In this document: piece by piece, positions 9,497 to 20,205 of the stretch
Position numbering within the stretch: the first letter of the stretch is position 1
Layout of the letters: every line of letters begins with the position of its first letter
Source of the DNA: Stomoxys calcitrans
Taxonomy: Eukaryota; Arthropoda; Insecta; Diptera; Muscidae
Reading direction: 5' to 3'
Length of the DNA: 64,000 bases
NCBI RefSeq assembly: GCF_963082655.1
Contig: NC_081553.1
Coordinates: 34,591,882-34,655,881, forward strand
Translations under genes and position numbers: made by a program
Notes under the pieces: generated by a model
What the model was told of the DNA's origin: nothing
Seen by the model: the letters and a program-made list of their open reading frames with translations, nothing else
The model's database searches: none

Positions 9497-12400
9497 TCAG
9501 GAAGATGGATCGCTGTTTATAACCACGAGTTTGGTAATTGGTCTTGTAATAGTGCCTTTCTCTGTTAAAAGGTCGGCTACACGGACGCGACCATCATTGC
9601 CAGGATGAACTTTTATGACTCTTCCTAATCGCCAGGCGTTAGGTGGCATATTTTCTTCTTTTACTACGACCAACATATTCTCACTTAAGTTTTCGGAGGG
9701 CTTTTTCCACTTATTTCGTTTATGTAACTCTTTGAGGTACTCCTCTTTCCAACGAGTACAAAAGTGTTGGTGAATAACTTTCAAACGCTGCCATCTATTG
9801 ATAAGTGACCTAGGAGATTCCTGAATATTTGGATCTATTGGCGTTAAGATAGGAGCCCCTATCAAGAAATGACCCGGAGTAAGTGCGGAAAGAATGGATG
9901 GATCTTCGGATAGAGGACATAATGGGCGGGAGTTTAAGCAAGCCTCGATTCTGGAGAGTAATGTTTGAAATTCTTCAAATGTATGCTTGAAATTCCCAGC
10001 CATTTTACGAAAGTGGGACTTGAAACTTTTTACCCCAGCTTCCCATAGTCCCCCCATGTGCGGGGCTCCAGGTGGAATAAAATGCCATGAAATATTCTGA
10101 TGGGCATAGTTGGACTCGACAGCTTGCTGGGTGGTCAGGAAGAAATTCTTGGCAATAACTTTCGAGGCACCCACGAAATTGGTACCGTTATCAGAATGGA
10201 TGTGGAGAGGACAACCTCTTCTGGAAACAAATCTGTCAAATGCAGCTAGGAACGTATTAGTGGATAGATCTGATGTTCCTTCGAGGTGAATTGCTTTCGT
10301 AGAAAAGCATACGAACAAGCAAGCGTACCCTTTAGTAATGCGGCAGGATCGGCCGGCATAATACTTTATGTCAAAGGGTCCTGCAAAATCCACCCCTGTG
10401 TGGGTGAATGGTCCAGAAAATTCGGATCTTTCGGGGGGCAATGCGGACATTATTTGCTCCTGAAGTCTGTGCTTGTACACAATGCATGGCTTACACTTAT
10501 TGATCGTAGTCTTTATCAAGTTCTTAGCTCTTACAATCCAGAATTGTGAACGAATAAGCCTAAGGACTAGTTGATTACCTCCGTGAATCGAAATCTCATG
10601 AATGAATTTCACCAACAACCGAGAGTATTGACAATTATACGGAAGGATGATTGGGTGTTTCTCGTCATAGGACAAAGCTGGAGATGAGACAAGTCTACCG
10701 CTTATTCTTATGATGCCCTCCACATCAAGGAATGGATTCAAATTCAAAATGGAACTTCCAGAAGGAATCTGTTTCTTAGAAGATAGGGCTAGATATTCGT
10801 TTGGGAAAAAAGCCTTCTGCGTCATCAAAATAAGTCGATTTCGAACTAGTTTAACCTCGGAAGTGTATATGTTCTTGTCCTTTCGGTTGAAACTAGACCT
10901 AAAATTTGGATGAGTGCGGTAGAAAAAACGATAAACATATGCCATAACTCGGACTGCCCTTGCAAATGAGGAAAATCTTTCGAGGACATCTTCAAATTGG
11001 CTGAAGTAGGAAAAATGCACTTGCACACTCTTTCTTTCGATTTCAATCGTGTCCTTCGGATAATCTTCAAGAGTTGGCCAGCTCTCCCCAGGGTCACTCA
11101 ACCATGGAGGACCATGCCACCACATCTGGTTGGTCGCAATCTCCTCTGGGTGGGCACCGCGGCTTGCCAAGTCAGCAGGATTGTGCTCTGACCTCACATG
11201 ATACCAGTTTGATGGGCTCACGACCTGAGTGATCTTCGATACTCTGTTGGCTACAAATGTAGACCAACAACTTGGAGGTTTTGCCAGCCACGACAAAACA
11301 ATCGTCGAATCGGTCCAGCAGAAAATTGTATAATTCTGAATCGGTAGCTCTGGAATCAAATGATCCAGCATTTCTGATAAAAGTGTAGCCCCACATAGCT
11401 CGAGTCTAGGAATTGAGATAGACTTCAGTGGTGCCACCTTAGTTTTACATGAAACTAAATGGACGAAATTGGACTGGCCATCACTTATACGGACATAGAT
11501 AGCAGCAGCGTACGCCTTTTCCGAAGCGTCACTGAAACCATGGAACTGAACGGTACACTGTGGACTAAAACCGACCCATCTTGGAACCTGTATGTTATTA
11601 ATAGAGGGATAGGCGTGCTGAAACGACTTCCATCTAGGTAATGACTCTGGAGAAATCTCGTCATCCCATTTGGTACCTTCAGCCCAAATGTTCTGCATTA
11701 TCAGTTTGGCCGTCACAACACATGGAGCAAGCCAGCCGGCCGGATCAAAAAGCCTGGAGATCTGTGAAAGCACTTCCCTCTTTGTATACCTGCAGTTGCT
11801 AGGAAATGGCGTTGCAGTAAAGAAGAATGCATCCAATGATGCATTCCAACGTATCCCTAACGTCTTCGTTGTAGAGCGATTATCGAACTCAAGGAAATCT
11901 TCATAAAGAAGCTGATCAGATGGAAGATCTGAGAGGATTTCTCTCGAATTAGAGGTCCATTTTCTCATAGAGAACCCCGCCGATTGCAAAGCCTTCATTA
12001 ACTGGATTCTGGAGTCAATAGCGTCCTGAATACTGTGGGCACCCGCCAAAGCGTCGTCAACATACATGGAATTTCGTAGGATTTCAGACCCAAGTGGGTA
12101 TAATGAACGTATATCGTCTGCCAATTGCCTAATAGTTCGAATTGCCAAAAAAGGGGCGCAATTGACCCCAAAGGTCACAGTATTGAGTTCGAACTCTCGA
12201 ATATGCCCATCAGGATTCTGCCGAAATAGTATACGTTGATATGGTCGTTGCTCGGGAGTGACCAAAATCTGTCTATACATTTTCGTTATGTCTCCATTAA
12301 AGACGTAGCGATAAAATCTCCACCGCAGTATAAGCACGACGAGGTCCTGTTGCAGCACAGGACCAGCGTGTAAAACCTCGTTCAAACTAGAACCTCTAGA

Positions 12401-14644
12401 TGTAGGAGAAGAAGCATTGAAGACTACCCGGACCTTCGTAGTCGTACTATCCGGTTTCACTACGGCGTGATGTGGCAGATAATAATGTCTGGAACAATCA
12501 GATTCGTCTCGGGGAAATACCTCAGTCATATGCCCTAAGGAAATGTAATCTAAAAGGACTTTGTCATACTCTGCCTTGAAGTGTGGATTTCGAATAAGCC
12601 GGGCTTCATTCCGATGAAACTGTGCCAAGGCACTATTTCTGGAAGGACCCAAAACTGTCTCCCTTTGGAACTCTTCCCTGAACGGAAGGGTTACTATATA
12701 CCTCCCTTCGCAGTTCCTTTTAGTCGTTGCAACGTACAAATCCTCGCAAAATTGATCGGCAGGGGATAGGAATGTCTTTCGAGGAAGGTCCTCCACCTCC
12801 CAGAAACGTGAAATCTCCTCATTTAAGGAGATTTCGCAAAAATAGGAAACAATCTTGGATATGTGTTTGGGTTCCGCAGGAACTGGTCCTGTAAGGATCC
12901 ATCCAAACACTGTTTCCTGTGCCAATAATGAACCGCAAATTCCATGCCTTACGCCAGGAAGCATAATGAAGGGGAATATATCACCTCCTATCAAAATATC
13001 AATCTTCGAGCTCTCATAGAACCTAGGATCAGCCAACGGAATATCTGGCAAGTCGGAAATTGATTCAGGGTCAATAGTTCTTGACGGAAGCCTCCCTGAC
13101 AAATGAGGTACGACAAGTGCCGCCGCAGTGAATCGAAAACTCTCATCTTTACTCGAACCTAATACGAATGAACATTCCCTTTGGACGGAAGCGGAAGTAG
13201 TATTGTTCAATCCTAAAATCTCAGCACAGGCCCGTTTGAACGGGAGTTTCAGGTTATGGAACAGTTTCTCAGAAACAAAGGTGCCCTCAGATCCTGAATC
13301 CACTAAAGCCCTAGCAAGGTACTGCAAACCATTGTGGCACACCGTGACCAAAGCTGTGCCAAGAAGAACGGCCTTAGACTGGCTGGAAAAGCAGCTCTGT
13401 ATAATTCCACCTCCGGTGTTAGTGGACTGTATATGGACTGCATTGGTATTGTTCGGAGATGGCGAAGGATTGGAAGCAATATTCGAGTTGGATTGGGTAG
13501 GAATTGTAGAATCTTGTTCCCGATGAAGTAGCGTATTGTGGCGTTTGCCACATTTGTAACAGGAAAACTTGCTTGAGCAATTTTTCACGGAGTGCACTTT
13601 AGAGAAGCAATTGAGGCAGAGATTGTTTCTCTTTATCTCATTCAATCTCTGATTCTGAGTCATCTCCAGAAATTTAGGACATTTCCGAATCACGTGGCTT
13701 TCACCTGTGCACAGTCGACAGTTCGACAGTGTCACCTTATTCTGAAACGTCTTAATGGCTTTGTTACCATCTTTCGGATTGGACTTATCGGACACTTGCC
13801 ATGGACTGGAGCAAGCTGACTCCTTTCTGCGGATCTCCGATACAGATTCAAGTGTTCGGTGACGATTCGTCAAAAACAAATCAAAATCAGACCATCTTGG
13901 TATCACCGTCTTATCAAGAAGAGATTGCTCCCAGAGCGTAAGAGTAACATCTGGGAGCCGATTAGAACATATAAAGACAAAAATAGGGTCCCAACTCTCA
14001 ACATCTATAGCATAGAGCTTCAACAAAGAAATGCAACCATTGATATCTCTTTGCAAATTCTTCAGGGCAGTACCCGTTTCGGTCTGAATCAAAGGTAAAT
14101 TGAAGAGAGTCTTTAGTTGGATATTCACTAAGACTCTTTTGTTCTCGTATCGGGCACACAGGTTCTTCCAAGCAATAGAAAAGTTCTCGTTAGTCAAAGG
14201 CACCTTTTTTACGATGTCATTTGGCTCCCCTTTCGTTCGTTGATTGAGATGGAACAATCTTTCAACTGGGGTGAGCCTTGGGTTCTTAATACATATAGCG
14301 GTGAACATATCTCGGAAGGTAGGCCAAGCTGGATAATCACCGCCGAAGACTGGGACCTCACAGGGTGGAAGCTTAAAACCTGGTTGTTGAATTGGAATTG
14401 AAGTGGGATCGGTGCGAGGAGCGGGCATCTCCTGAAGCAATTCTCCTAAGTGCGCAACACAGCGACAGTATGTATCAAAAGCATTCCTAAATTTGAACTT
14501 CACGGTCTCTATCTCGGAAGCGATATCTTCGTTTCCTTTAGATGTCTTAGCATCAGTCTGAGCCTCCTCGACAGCCTCAATTTCGAAGTCGAAGTAATCT
14601 TTCCCAGATATCTTTGACTTCGTCTTTATGGGTCTCAATGACAA
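9497..14644 (-). CDS. Gag-Pol polyprotein of a BEL/Pao retrotransposon
   Basis: 1,715 codons without a stop. In order: DUF1759-like gag region (about 80-270), three zinc clusters (C309-C322, CCHC C343-C356, C362-H374), DUF1758-type aspartyl protease with D449-S-G, reverse transcriptase (about 735-930) with D785 and the YVDD box at 861-864, RNase H with D1039, E1082, D1112 and D1158, integrase zinc finger H1349-H1354-C1384-C1387, integrase core D1419, D1485 and E1535 (49 residues between the last two), and a DUF5641-like tail (about 1620-1712). All catalytic residues are present, so the enzymes look functional. The first codon of the listed range is TTG; there is no ATG in this frame before about residue 73, and a TAA lies four codons upstream of the TTG. 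The natural start is probably the ATG at 14735 in another frame (see next entry). Confidence 0.96.
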   Translation of the reverse strand: MSLRPIKTKSKISGKDYFDFEIEAVEEAQTDAKTSKGNEDIASEIETVKFKFRNAFDTYCRCVAHLGELLQEMPAPRTDPTSIPIQQPGFKLPPCEVPVFGGDYPAWPTFRDMFTAICIKNPRLTPVERLFHLNQRTKGEPNDIVKKVPLTNENFSIAWKNLCARYENKRVLVNIQLKTLFNLPLIQTETGTALKNLQRDINGCISLLKLYAIDVESWDPIFVFICSNRLPDVTLTLWEQSLLDKTVIPRWSDFDLFLTNRHRTLESVSEIRRKESACSSPWQVSDKSNPKDGNKAIKTFQNKVTLSNCRLCTGESHVIRKCPKFLEMTQNQRLNEIKRNNLCLNCFSKVHSVKNCSSKFSCYKCGKRHNTLLHREQDSTIPTQSNSNIASNPSPSPNNTNAVHIQSTNTGGGIIQSCFSSQSKAVLLGTALVTVCHNGLQYLARALVDSGSEGTFVSEKLFHNLKLPFKRACAEILGLNNTTSASVQRECSFVLGSSKDESFRFTAAALVVPHLSGRLPSRTIDPESISDLPDIPLADPRFYESSKIDILIGGDIFPFIMLPGVRHGICGSLLAQETVFGWILTGPVPAEPKHISKIVSYFCEISLNEEISRFWEVEDLPRKTFLSPADQFCEDLYVATTKRNCEGRYIVTLPFREEFQRETVLGPSRNSALAQFHRNEARLIRNPHFKAEYDKVLLDYISLGHMTEVFPRDESDCSRHYYLPHHAVVKPDSTTTKVRVVFNASSPTSRGSSLNEVLHAGPVLQQDLVVLILRWRFYRYVFNGDITKMYRQILVTPEQRPYQRILFRQNPDGHIREFELNTVTFGVNCAPFLAIRTIRQLADDIRSLYPLGSEILRNSMYVDDALAGAHSIQDAIDSRIQLMKALQSAGFSMRKWTSNSREILSDLPSDQLLYEDFLEFDNRSTTKTLGIRWNASLDAFFFTATPFPSNCRYTKREVLSQISRLFDPAGWLAPCVVTAKLIMQNIWAEGTKWDDEISPESLPRWKSFQHAYPSINNIQVPRWVGFSPQCTVQFHGFSDASEKAYAAAIYVRISDGQSNFVHLVSCKTKVAPLKSISIPRLELCGATLLSEMLDHLIPELPIQNYTIFCWTDSTIVLSWLAKPPSCWSTFVANRVSKITQVVSPSNWYHVRSEHNPADLASRGAHPEEIATNQMWWHGPPWLSDPGESWPTLEDYPKDTIEIERKSVQVHFSYFSQFEDVLERFSSFARAVRVMAYVYRFFYRTHPNFRSSFNRKDKNIYTSEVKLVRNRLILMTQKAFFPNEYLALSSKKQIPSGSSILNLNPFLDVEGIIRISGRLVSSPALSYDEKHPIILPYNCQYSRLLVKFIHEISIHGGNQLVLRLIRSQFWIVRAKNLIKTTINKCKPCIVYKHRLQEQIMSALPPERSEFSGPFTHTGVDFAGPFDIKYYAGRSCRITKGYACLFVCFSTKAIHLEGTSDLSTNTFLAAFDRFVSRRGCPLHIHSDNGTNFVGASKVIAKNFFLTTQQAVESNYAHQNISWHFIPPGAPHMGGLWEAGVKSFKSHFRKMAGNFKHTFEEFQTLLSRIEACLNSRPLCPLSEDPSILSALTPGHFLIGAPILTPIDPNIQESPRSLINRWQRLKVIHQHFCTRWKEEYLKELHKRNKWKKPSENLSENMLVVVKEENMPPNAWRLGRVIKVHPGNDGRVRVADLLTEKGTITRPITKLVVINSDPSS

Positions 14645-14735
14645 ACCTAGACGTTAATTGGGTCCGCTTATCATTCAAATTTGCCTCAAATTCGACCAGT
14701 CTATCTGAAAGTCGTATAAATCTATCCAAAGACAT
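14577..14735 (-). CDS. Short ATG-initiated ORF overlapping the start of gag-pol
   Basis: 52 codons from an ATG at 14735 in a strong Kozak context (gccaccATGt) to a TGA at 14577. It is acidic and basic, with helical character (begins MSLDRFIRLSDRL), like the N-terminus of BEL/Pao Gag proteins. Its frame overlaps the gag-pol frame for about 75 bp, and gag-pol lies +1 relative to it. Either ribosomes shift frame here, or a one-base indel has broken this otherwise young copy, or the assembly has an error. It is not a separate gene in any of these cases. Confidence 0.65.
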   Translation of the reverse strand: MSLDRFIRLSDRLVEFEANLNDKRTQLTSRFVIETHKDEVKDIWERLLRLRN

Positions 14736-15422
14736 GGTGGCAATAAGGACCGATGTGATATGGGCGCGAGATTAATATGGGTTAGACTGGTGGGTCAAGA
14801 ATTTAGAGTACCGCAAAAACCCTCCTATCAAAGCATAGAAAGAAGGACAAAAATCGTAATATATATGACCCAAGAGCCCAATAGAAAAATATCTATTAGA
14901 GACCGGGAGACAAAAATATCCTGTCCGAAAACATAGACCTCCCAATGAGACCCTTTTCGAAGAAACTAAATGCAAAACTTCGATATGTACCACAACCAAA
15001 AAACCTTTCTAGAATTCGATCCAAATGAGTTCCTAAAACCCAAATAATTTCATTTAATTTAATTCAATTTAGTATCAGCATTTACTTAATGTGAAACAAA
15101 TACTGGTATCTGGACATCCGAGGAAATTGAACTTACGTATATCAACAGCTCATAATATCGCTACGAATTTCTAGACAAAGAACCACTGTAGAATACACGC
15201 CAGGCCTATGTAAAGTCATGACGTCATAAGACAGCTGATACAAGAAATTTATATTCAAAGTTCAATGACCCCGAAATGGATGAGAGAATGAAGGCGCAGT
15301 GAAAAACAAAACAAAAACGAAGACTCTCTGTATGTGGGTTGAGGTATGGCTTGAAATTCCACTCAAGAGAATGAGAGCTCCGATTACAAACAACCTCACG
15401 GCAGTTCACAACGGTGATGGGA

Positions 15423-15881
15423 TTAAGATATTGTTGGGACTTCCAAGCCTGTGTTGGAACTATTACTTCGGAAAGTACTCATCTCGAATAGTAAATAGCA
15501 TTCCCGTCTATTGCAATACCAATTGTCACAAAGAGATGTTATAGAAAAGATATAAAGCAGCAATCGTATGGAATCTATGTCACAGTGATATGTGCCTGCA
15601 CTAGTAATACCGATCAGAAGTGGTGTCATCAAACAATTGTACCCCTGTGGTACGAGTTGTCCGCACTGACATATAGTTTCTACTGAAGTAATGAGTGGAA
15701 GCAAGACCACTGCCAAGCAAAAGAAATCAATTGGGACGATAAACCCAAAGAGAGTTATTCTCTTATTTCTCCTACTCTCGAGAATATGAAACACAATGAA
15801 ATTGATTCCAATATAAAATAGAAGTGCACGTCTAATATGGAGCGGGGAGTAGGTGAGATGGGAGTATGGTGCTAAGTACAA
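15423..15881 (-). CDS. Hydrophobic Cys-rich ORF in the leader, unrecognised
   Basis: 152 codons, same strand as gag-pol, from ATG 15881. Residues about 20-35 and 43-68 are strongly hydrophobic and could be membrane segments. The second half has several cysteines, with aromatic and charged residues around 115-130 (CDNWYCNRREC). No family is recognised. It could be a remnant of an envelope-like or host-derived gene or a chance open frame; at 152 codons in AT-rich DNA, chance cannot be excluded. Confidence 0.3.
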   Translation of the reverse strand: MYLAPYSHLTYSPLHIRRALLFYIGINFIVFHILESRRNKRITLFGFIVPIDFFCLAVVLLPLITSVETICQCGQLVPQGYNCLMTPLLIGITSAGTYHCDIDSIRLLLYIFSITSLCDNWYCNRRECYLLFEMSTFRSNSSNTGLEVPTIS

Positions 15882-16669
15882 AGGAGTAGAGGGGAGGATG
15901 GGAGCTGGTGTGCTGTTGCTACAGGAAATTTAGAAACTACTGAGATGGCGGGATGAGAACGATTACAATAAAAATGCAAGCAAATGGATTGATATCAAGA
16001 TTTGGGGGAGGGGAGAAAGTCATGGAACATATAAAAAACTGCAAAAAAATACAACATTCATGCATACATATGCTGCATATTACAGTGCACAATGTTTTTC
16101 GCATTGGCTACTGACTAAAAATACAAACTCTGGCATCACGTGTAGAAAAATAAGCCCACCGTATTTACACACTTTTAATTGCTTCGGCAAACAATAATTA
16201 CATATTTCAGTAGGTCTCTGCCGTCCTGAACTGTTATAAACAAGAAACTCACCAGGCAATTCGACATTAACCTATTAGTTTTCAACCAGCCTTCTATTCT
16301 TCTACCGTGAACACTGTTTTGTGGACTTAATCTGTTCTTGATGGCACGTGGCGGAAATGACTTATAGTTTATTCAGTGCATTCAAAAAACACGTCGTTCT
16401 CTCTCCTTTTGTAGTCACAGCCTTTTTAAATAGATATAATTCCTTTCTTTTCTACATAAATATAATTTCCCAAAGCACATGTGACGTATTTCGCCCTTTC
16501 TTAACTAAGCACATGGACTTCCAAACTCACTCTATCACACTTGTTATATGAATGACTAGGGACACAAAAAAGCAAAGTTAACCAACCTGTTTTCTTCCAA
16601 TGCTGTTGAGTTGAAACGGCGGAATTGAAATCCCAGAGAGTCCTCCAAATATGTACGCAGGTTTGTGTA

Positions 16670-16687
16670 TCCGGTTCGACTGGACCA
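16670..16687 (-). other. Candidate primer binding site
   Basis: On the minus strand TGGTCCAGTCGAACCGGA begins five bases inside the 5' LTR. TGG is the expected start (complement of CCA). The TCGAA motif comes sooner than expected for the 3' end of a normal tRNA, so the primer tRNA could not be named. Confidence 0.45.
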
Positions 16688-16692
16688 AAAAA

Positions 16693-17137
16693 TGATTGTG
16701 TATACAAAATTGGAATCGATCTGCAGGAGATATAGGAACGTCTCATGAGCCAATCACAAAGTCCAAGAATTGTTGTTGGTGATAGACTTTATGGTCTCCG
16801 CAAGAAGTAGTGGAGAGTGTATTTCCAAGTATTATATAGGAAGAAAACCAATGGAGTAAAAACAAACAAGTGAGGATGGAATTCAAAACTTTGGATTTAT
16901 TTACAAAGTTGGATCTTACCAGTGCAAAGATTACAAGCGAAAAGAGACAGTTGCCTTGTAAAGTTTTGCGGAAGTCTAATTATGACAAGTATGGTTTTAA
17001 AGCAAAATGCATTTAGTTAGATTGGCAAATCTAACTAAACGTCAAGTTATTGGTATTTGGGAGTTTTGTGTATTAATATTAGGGGTTGACACATAGGTAG
17101 GGAAAATGCAGGGTTTATGTTCATTGTAACATAAACA
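16693..17137 (-). repeat. 5' LTR of the BEL/Pao element
   Basis: 445 bp, a constant offset of 8,941 from the other LTR with no difference seen. It is followed on the right by the target duplication gtgtg (17138-17142). Confidence 0.95.
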
Positions 17138-18215
17138 GTGTGTTCGGGAAATGTGTCTATGGGGCCACCCCACCCCCATAACACCACCCAAATAGTAAGT
17201 ATTTTCTGACTATTACAATATGAGGCTCAAAAAGAATTTTAGGGTAGAACACGAATCAGATATATATTTTTTAAGCCAAATCACTGAGAGGCCGCCCCAC
17301 CCCCCAAAACAACCCCCGAACCGGTCATGTTTGCCGAAATGGAAAAAAGAGTTCAAATGAAGGGTACTTGGGAGTAGATCAGGAATTTGACATCAACATT
17401 CGGAACCAATTGTCTAGGGGACGTCCCATCACCATAACACCCTTAAATAGAATGTATTTGCTCACCAAAACAATTTGGATCCTCAAGCCAGTGGAGCTCG
17501 ATATTCATAGTTTTTAGGGCCCGTACCGCAAACTGGACATATTTGCTGGCTTTTTTAATAAGGGGTTTAAGTGAATGGTATTTGAAATTAGAAAACGAAT
17601 TTGATATCCATTTTTGAGGCCAATGGCAATATGGGGTTCAGATATATGAGAATAGAGCACTTTGCTGATACATTTTCAGGGCTTTTTGTAGGGGGGACAC
17701 CCCACTACCCAAAACACTCCTAAATCAGGCATATTTACCGACCATGTCAATGTGGGACTTAAATGAAAGGAATTGGGTCGTAGAGCAAGAATTGATACCC
17801 ACTTTTGGGACCAATTTTCTGGGGGTCTACCACTTTCCTAACACACCCCACAAATAGCAATTTTTTACTGATTATTGCAATATGGGGCTCAAATAAAGAT
17901 ATTTGAGAGTAGAATACGAAATTTATATCCAAATGTAGGACCATGTATTTAAGACATCACCCTTTTCCCAAAACACCCCCCAAAGGGTGAACATTTTTCC
18001 ACCATGCCAATATGTGGATCAAATGAAAGTTATTTGCGATTAGAAAACAAAATTGATAACCAATTTTGGGGACATGTGTTTGGGGGACGCCTCATCCAGT
18101 AAACTCCCCTCAAAACCATTGGCAACATGGGGTTTAAATAAATGGTATTTGAGAAAAGAGCACGATGCTGATATTTTTTCAGGGCCAAGAGTCTGGGTGA
18201 CCACCTCACCCCTAT
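17138..18215 (+). mobile_element. Helitron-like element with ~130 bp units, right segment
   Basis: Continuation of 7151-7751 across the retrotransposon. It has plus-sense units ('caatatggggctcaaat', 'ttgatatccaattttgg' types) with G/C-rich tracts. It loses similarity near 18210 without a CTAG end. Confidence 0.78.
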
Positions 18216-20205
18216 GGGAGCTATATCTAAATCTTGACCAATTTTTATCAAAATCAATAGCGTTTGTCCTTGAGCCAAAAAAGAGACTCATGCTAAATTT
18301 CGTGACGATTGGGCAACAAATACTACATGTACCTTGTTTACAAGACTACATGGACTCACAGACGTACATGGCTAATTCGAATCAGAAAGTGATTCTAAGT
18401 CGATCGGTATACTTATCACTATGTCTAGCTCTTGTCCATCTTGGCCCTGCACAAACATTCCTTTCTGGTTTTCTATGACTTCTAACAGCTATGACAAGTA
18501 CGAATCGGTCCATGTTTTGATATAGCTGCCATATAAACCTATCTGGGGTCTTGACTTCTAGAGCCTCAAGAGGGCGCAATTCTAGTGCGATTTGACTGAA
18601 ATTTTGCACATAGTTTTTTCATATCACTTCCAACAGCTTTGGTGAGTATGAATCAAATCGGTTCATAATCTGGTATAGCTGTCATACGTATGGTTTAAAT
18701 CAGTCCATGGTTTGATATAGCTGCCATATAAACCGATCTTGGGTCTTGACTTCAAGAGCCTCTAGAGGGCGCAATTCTAGTCTGATTTGACTGAAATTTT
18801 CCAAGTAGTGTTTTGGTATCACTTTCAACAACTGTGTTGAGTATGATTCAAATCGGTTCATAATCTGGCAAGCTGTCGATAAACCGATCTTGGATCTTGA
18901 CTTCTTGAGCCTCTAGAGGGCGCAATTCTCATCTGATTTGGCTGAAATTTTGCACGTGGTGTTTCGATATCACTTCCAACAACTGCGCTTATTATGGTTG
19001 AAATCGGTCTATAACCTGGTGTAGCTGCCATATAAACCGATCTTGGGTCTTGACTTCTTGAGCCTCTAGAGGGCGCAATTCCTATCCGATTGGAATGAAA
19101 TTTTGCACGACGTGTTTTGTTATCATATCCAATAACTGTGCCAAGTATGGTTCAAATCGGTTCATAACCTGATATAGCTGCCATATAAACCGATCTTGGG
19201 TCTTGACTTCTTGAGCCTCTAGAGGGCGCAATTCTCGTCCGATTTGACTAATATTTCACACATAGTGTTTTAATATCACTTCCAACAACTGTGCCAAGTA
19301 TGGTTTAAATCGGTCTATAACCTGGTTTAGCTGTCATATAAACCGATCTTGGATCTTGACTTCTTGAGCCAATAGAGCGCGCAGATCCTATCCGATTTGG
19401 CTGACATTTTGCATGAGGGGTTTTATTATGACTGCCAATAACTGTGTCAAGTATGGCGCAAATCGGTATATAATCTGGTATAGCTGCCATATAAATGGAT
19501 CTGGGATCTTGATTTCTTGAGCCTCTAGAGGGCGCAATTCTAGTCCGATTTGACTAATATTTCACACATAGTGTTTTAATATCACTTCCAACAACTGTGT
19601 TGAGTATGGTTTAAATCGGTCTATAACCTGGTGTAGCTGTCATATAAACCGATCTTGGATCTTGACTTCTTGAGCCAATAGAGCGCGCAAATCCTATCCG
19701 ATTTGGCTGACATTTTGCATGAGGGGTTTTGTTATGACTGCCAATAACTGTGTCAAGTATGGCGCAAATCGGTATATAATCTGGTATAGCTGCCATATAA
19801 ACCAATCTGTGATCTTGACTTCTTGAGCCTCTAGAGGGCGCAATTCTCATCCAATTTGGCAGAAATTTTGTACAACGACTTCCCTCATGACCTTCAACAT
19901 ACGTGTCTAATATGGTCTGAATCGATCAATAGCTTCATACAGTTCCTATATAAAGCCATCTCCCGATTTTGCTTCTTGAGCCACGTGCAAGGCGCAATTC
20001 TTATCCGAATGAACTGAAATATTACACAGAGACTTCTACAATGCTCAGCATTCATTTATGGTCCGAATCGGACTACAACTTGCTATAGCTCCAATAGCAT
20101 AACAGTTCTTATTCAATATTCTTTGGACTCGACAAATGCGATCCATGGTGGAGGTATATAAGATTCGGCCCGACCGAACTTAGCACGCTCCTACTTGTTT
20201 TTTTT
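18216..20205 (+). mobile_element. HINE copy, type 1 units, 3' end intact
   Basis: Begins with a divergent block (18216-18480) resembling 32249-32345, then about ten plus-sense units of ~153 bp ('gcctctagagggcgcaattc' every ~150 bp). It ends at 20145-20205 with 'atccatggtggaggtatata', the hairpin 'ttcggcccgaccgaa' and a T-rich tail. No TTATACCC start is seen. Two units near 19300-19500 and 19610-19840 are nearly identical, suggesting recent unit duplication. Confidence 0.8.

Larger units (their letters stand above)
14736..16692 (-). other. Untranslated leader of the BEL/Pao element
   Basis: About 1.96 kb between the 5' LTR and the first Gag ATG. It holds a 152-codon ORF (separate entry) and a donor-like site near 15138-15129. 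The rest has no recognisable feature. Confidence 0.8.
7752..17137 (-). mobile_element. Complete BEL/Pao LTR retrotransposon, 9,386 bp
   Basis: Bounded by two 445 bp direct repeats (7752-8196 and 16693-17137) that begin TG and end CA and look identical base for base. The flanks carry a perfect 5 bp target duplication, gtgtg, at 7747-7751 and 17138-17142. In minus-strand order: 5' LTR, leader of about 1.96 kb with a possible primer binding site, short ORF (14735-14577), gag-pol frame (14644-9497), a second ORF (9411-8494), polypurine tract (8210-8197), 3' LTR. Domain order protease-RT-RNase H-integrase, with DUF1759 and DUF1758-type regions and a DUF5641-like tail, is that of the BEL/Pao group. 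Identical LTRs mean very recent insertion. It sits in a Helitron-like ~130 bp array. Confidence 0.96.

Noticed and set aside
10286..14098. Plus-strand ORFs opposite gag-pol
   Set aside because: They are shadows of the long minus-strand coding frame.
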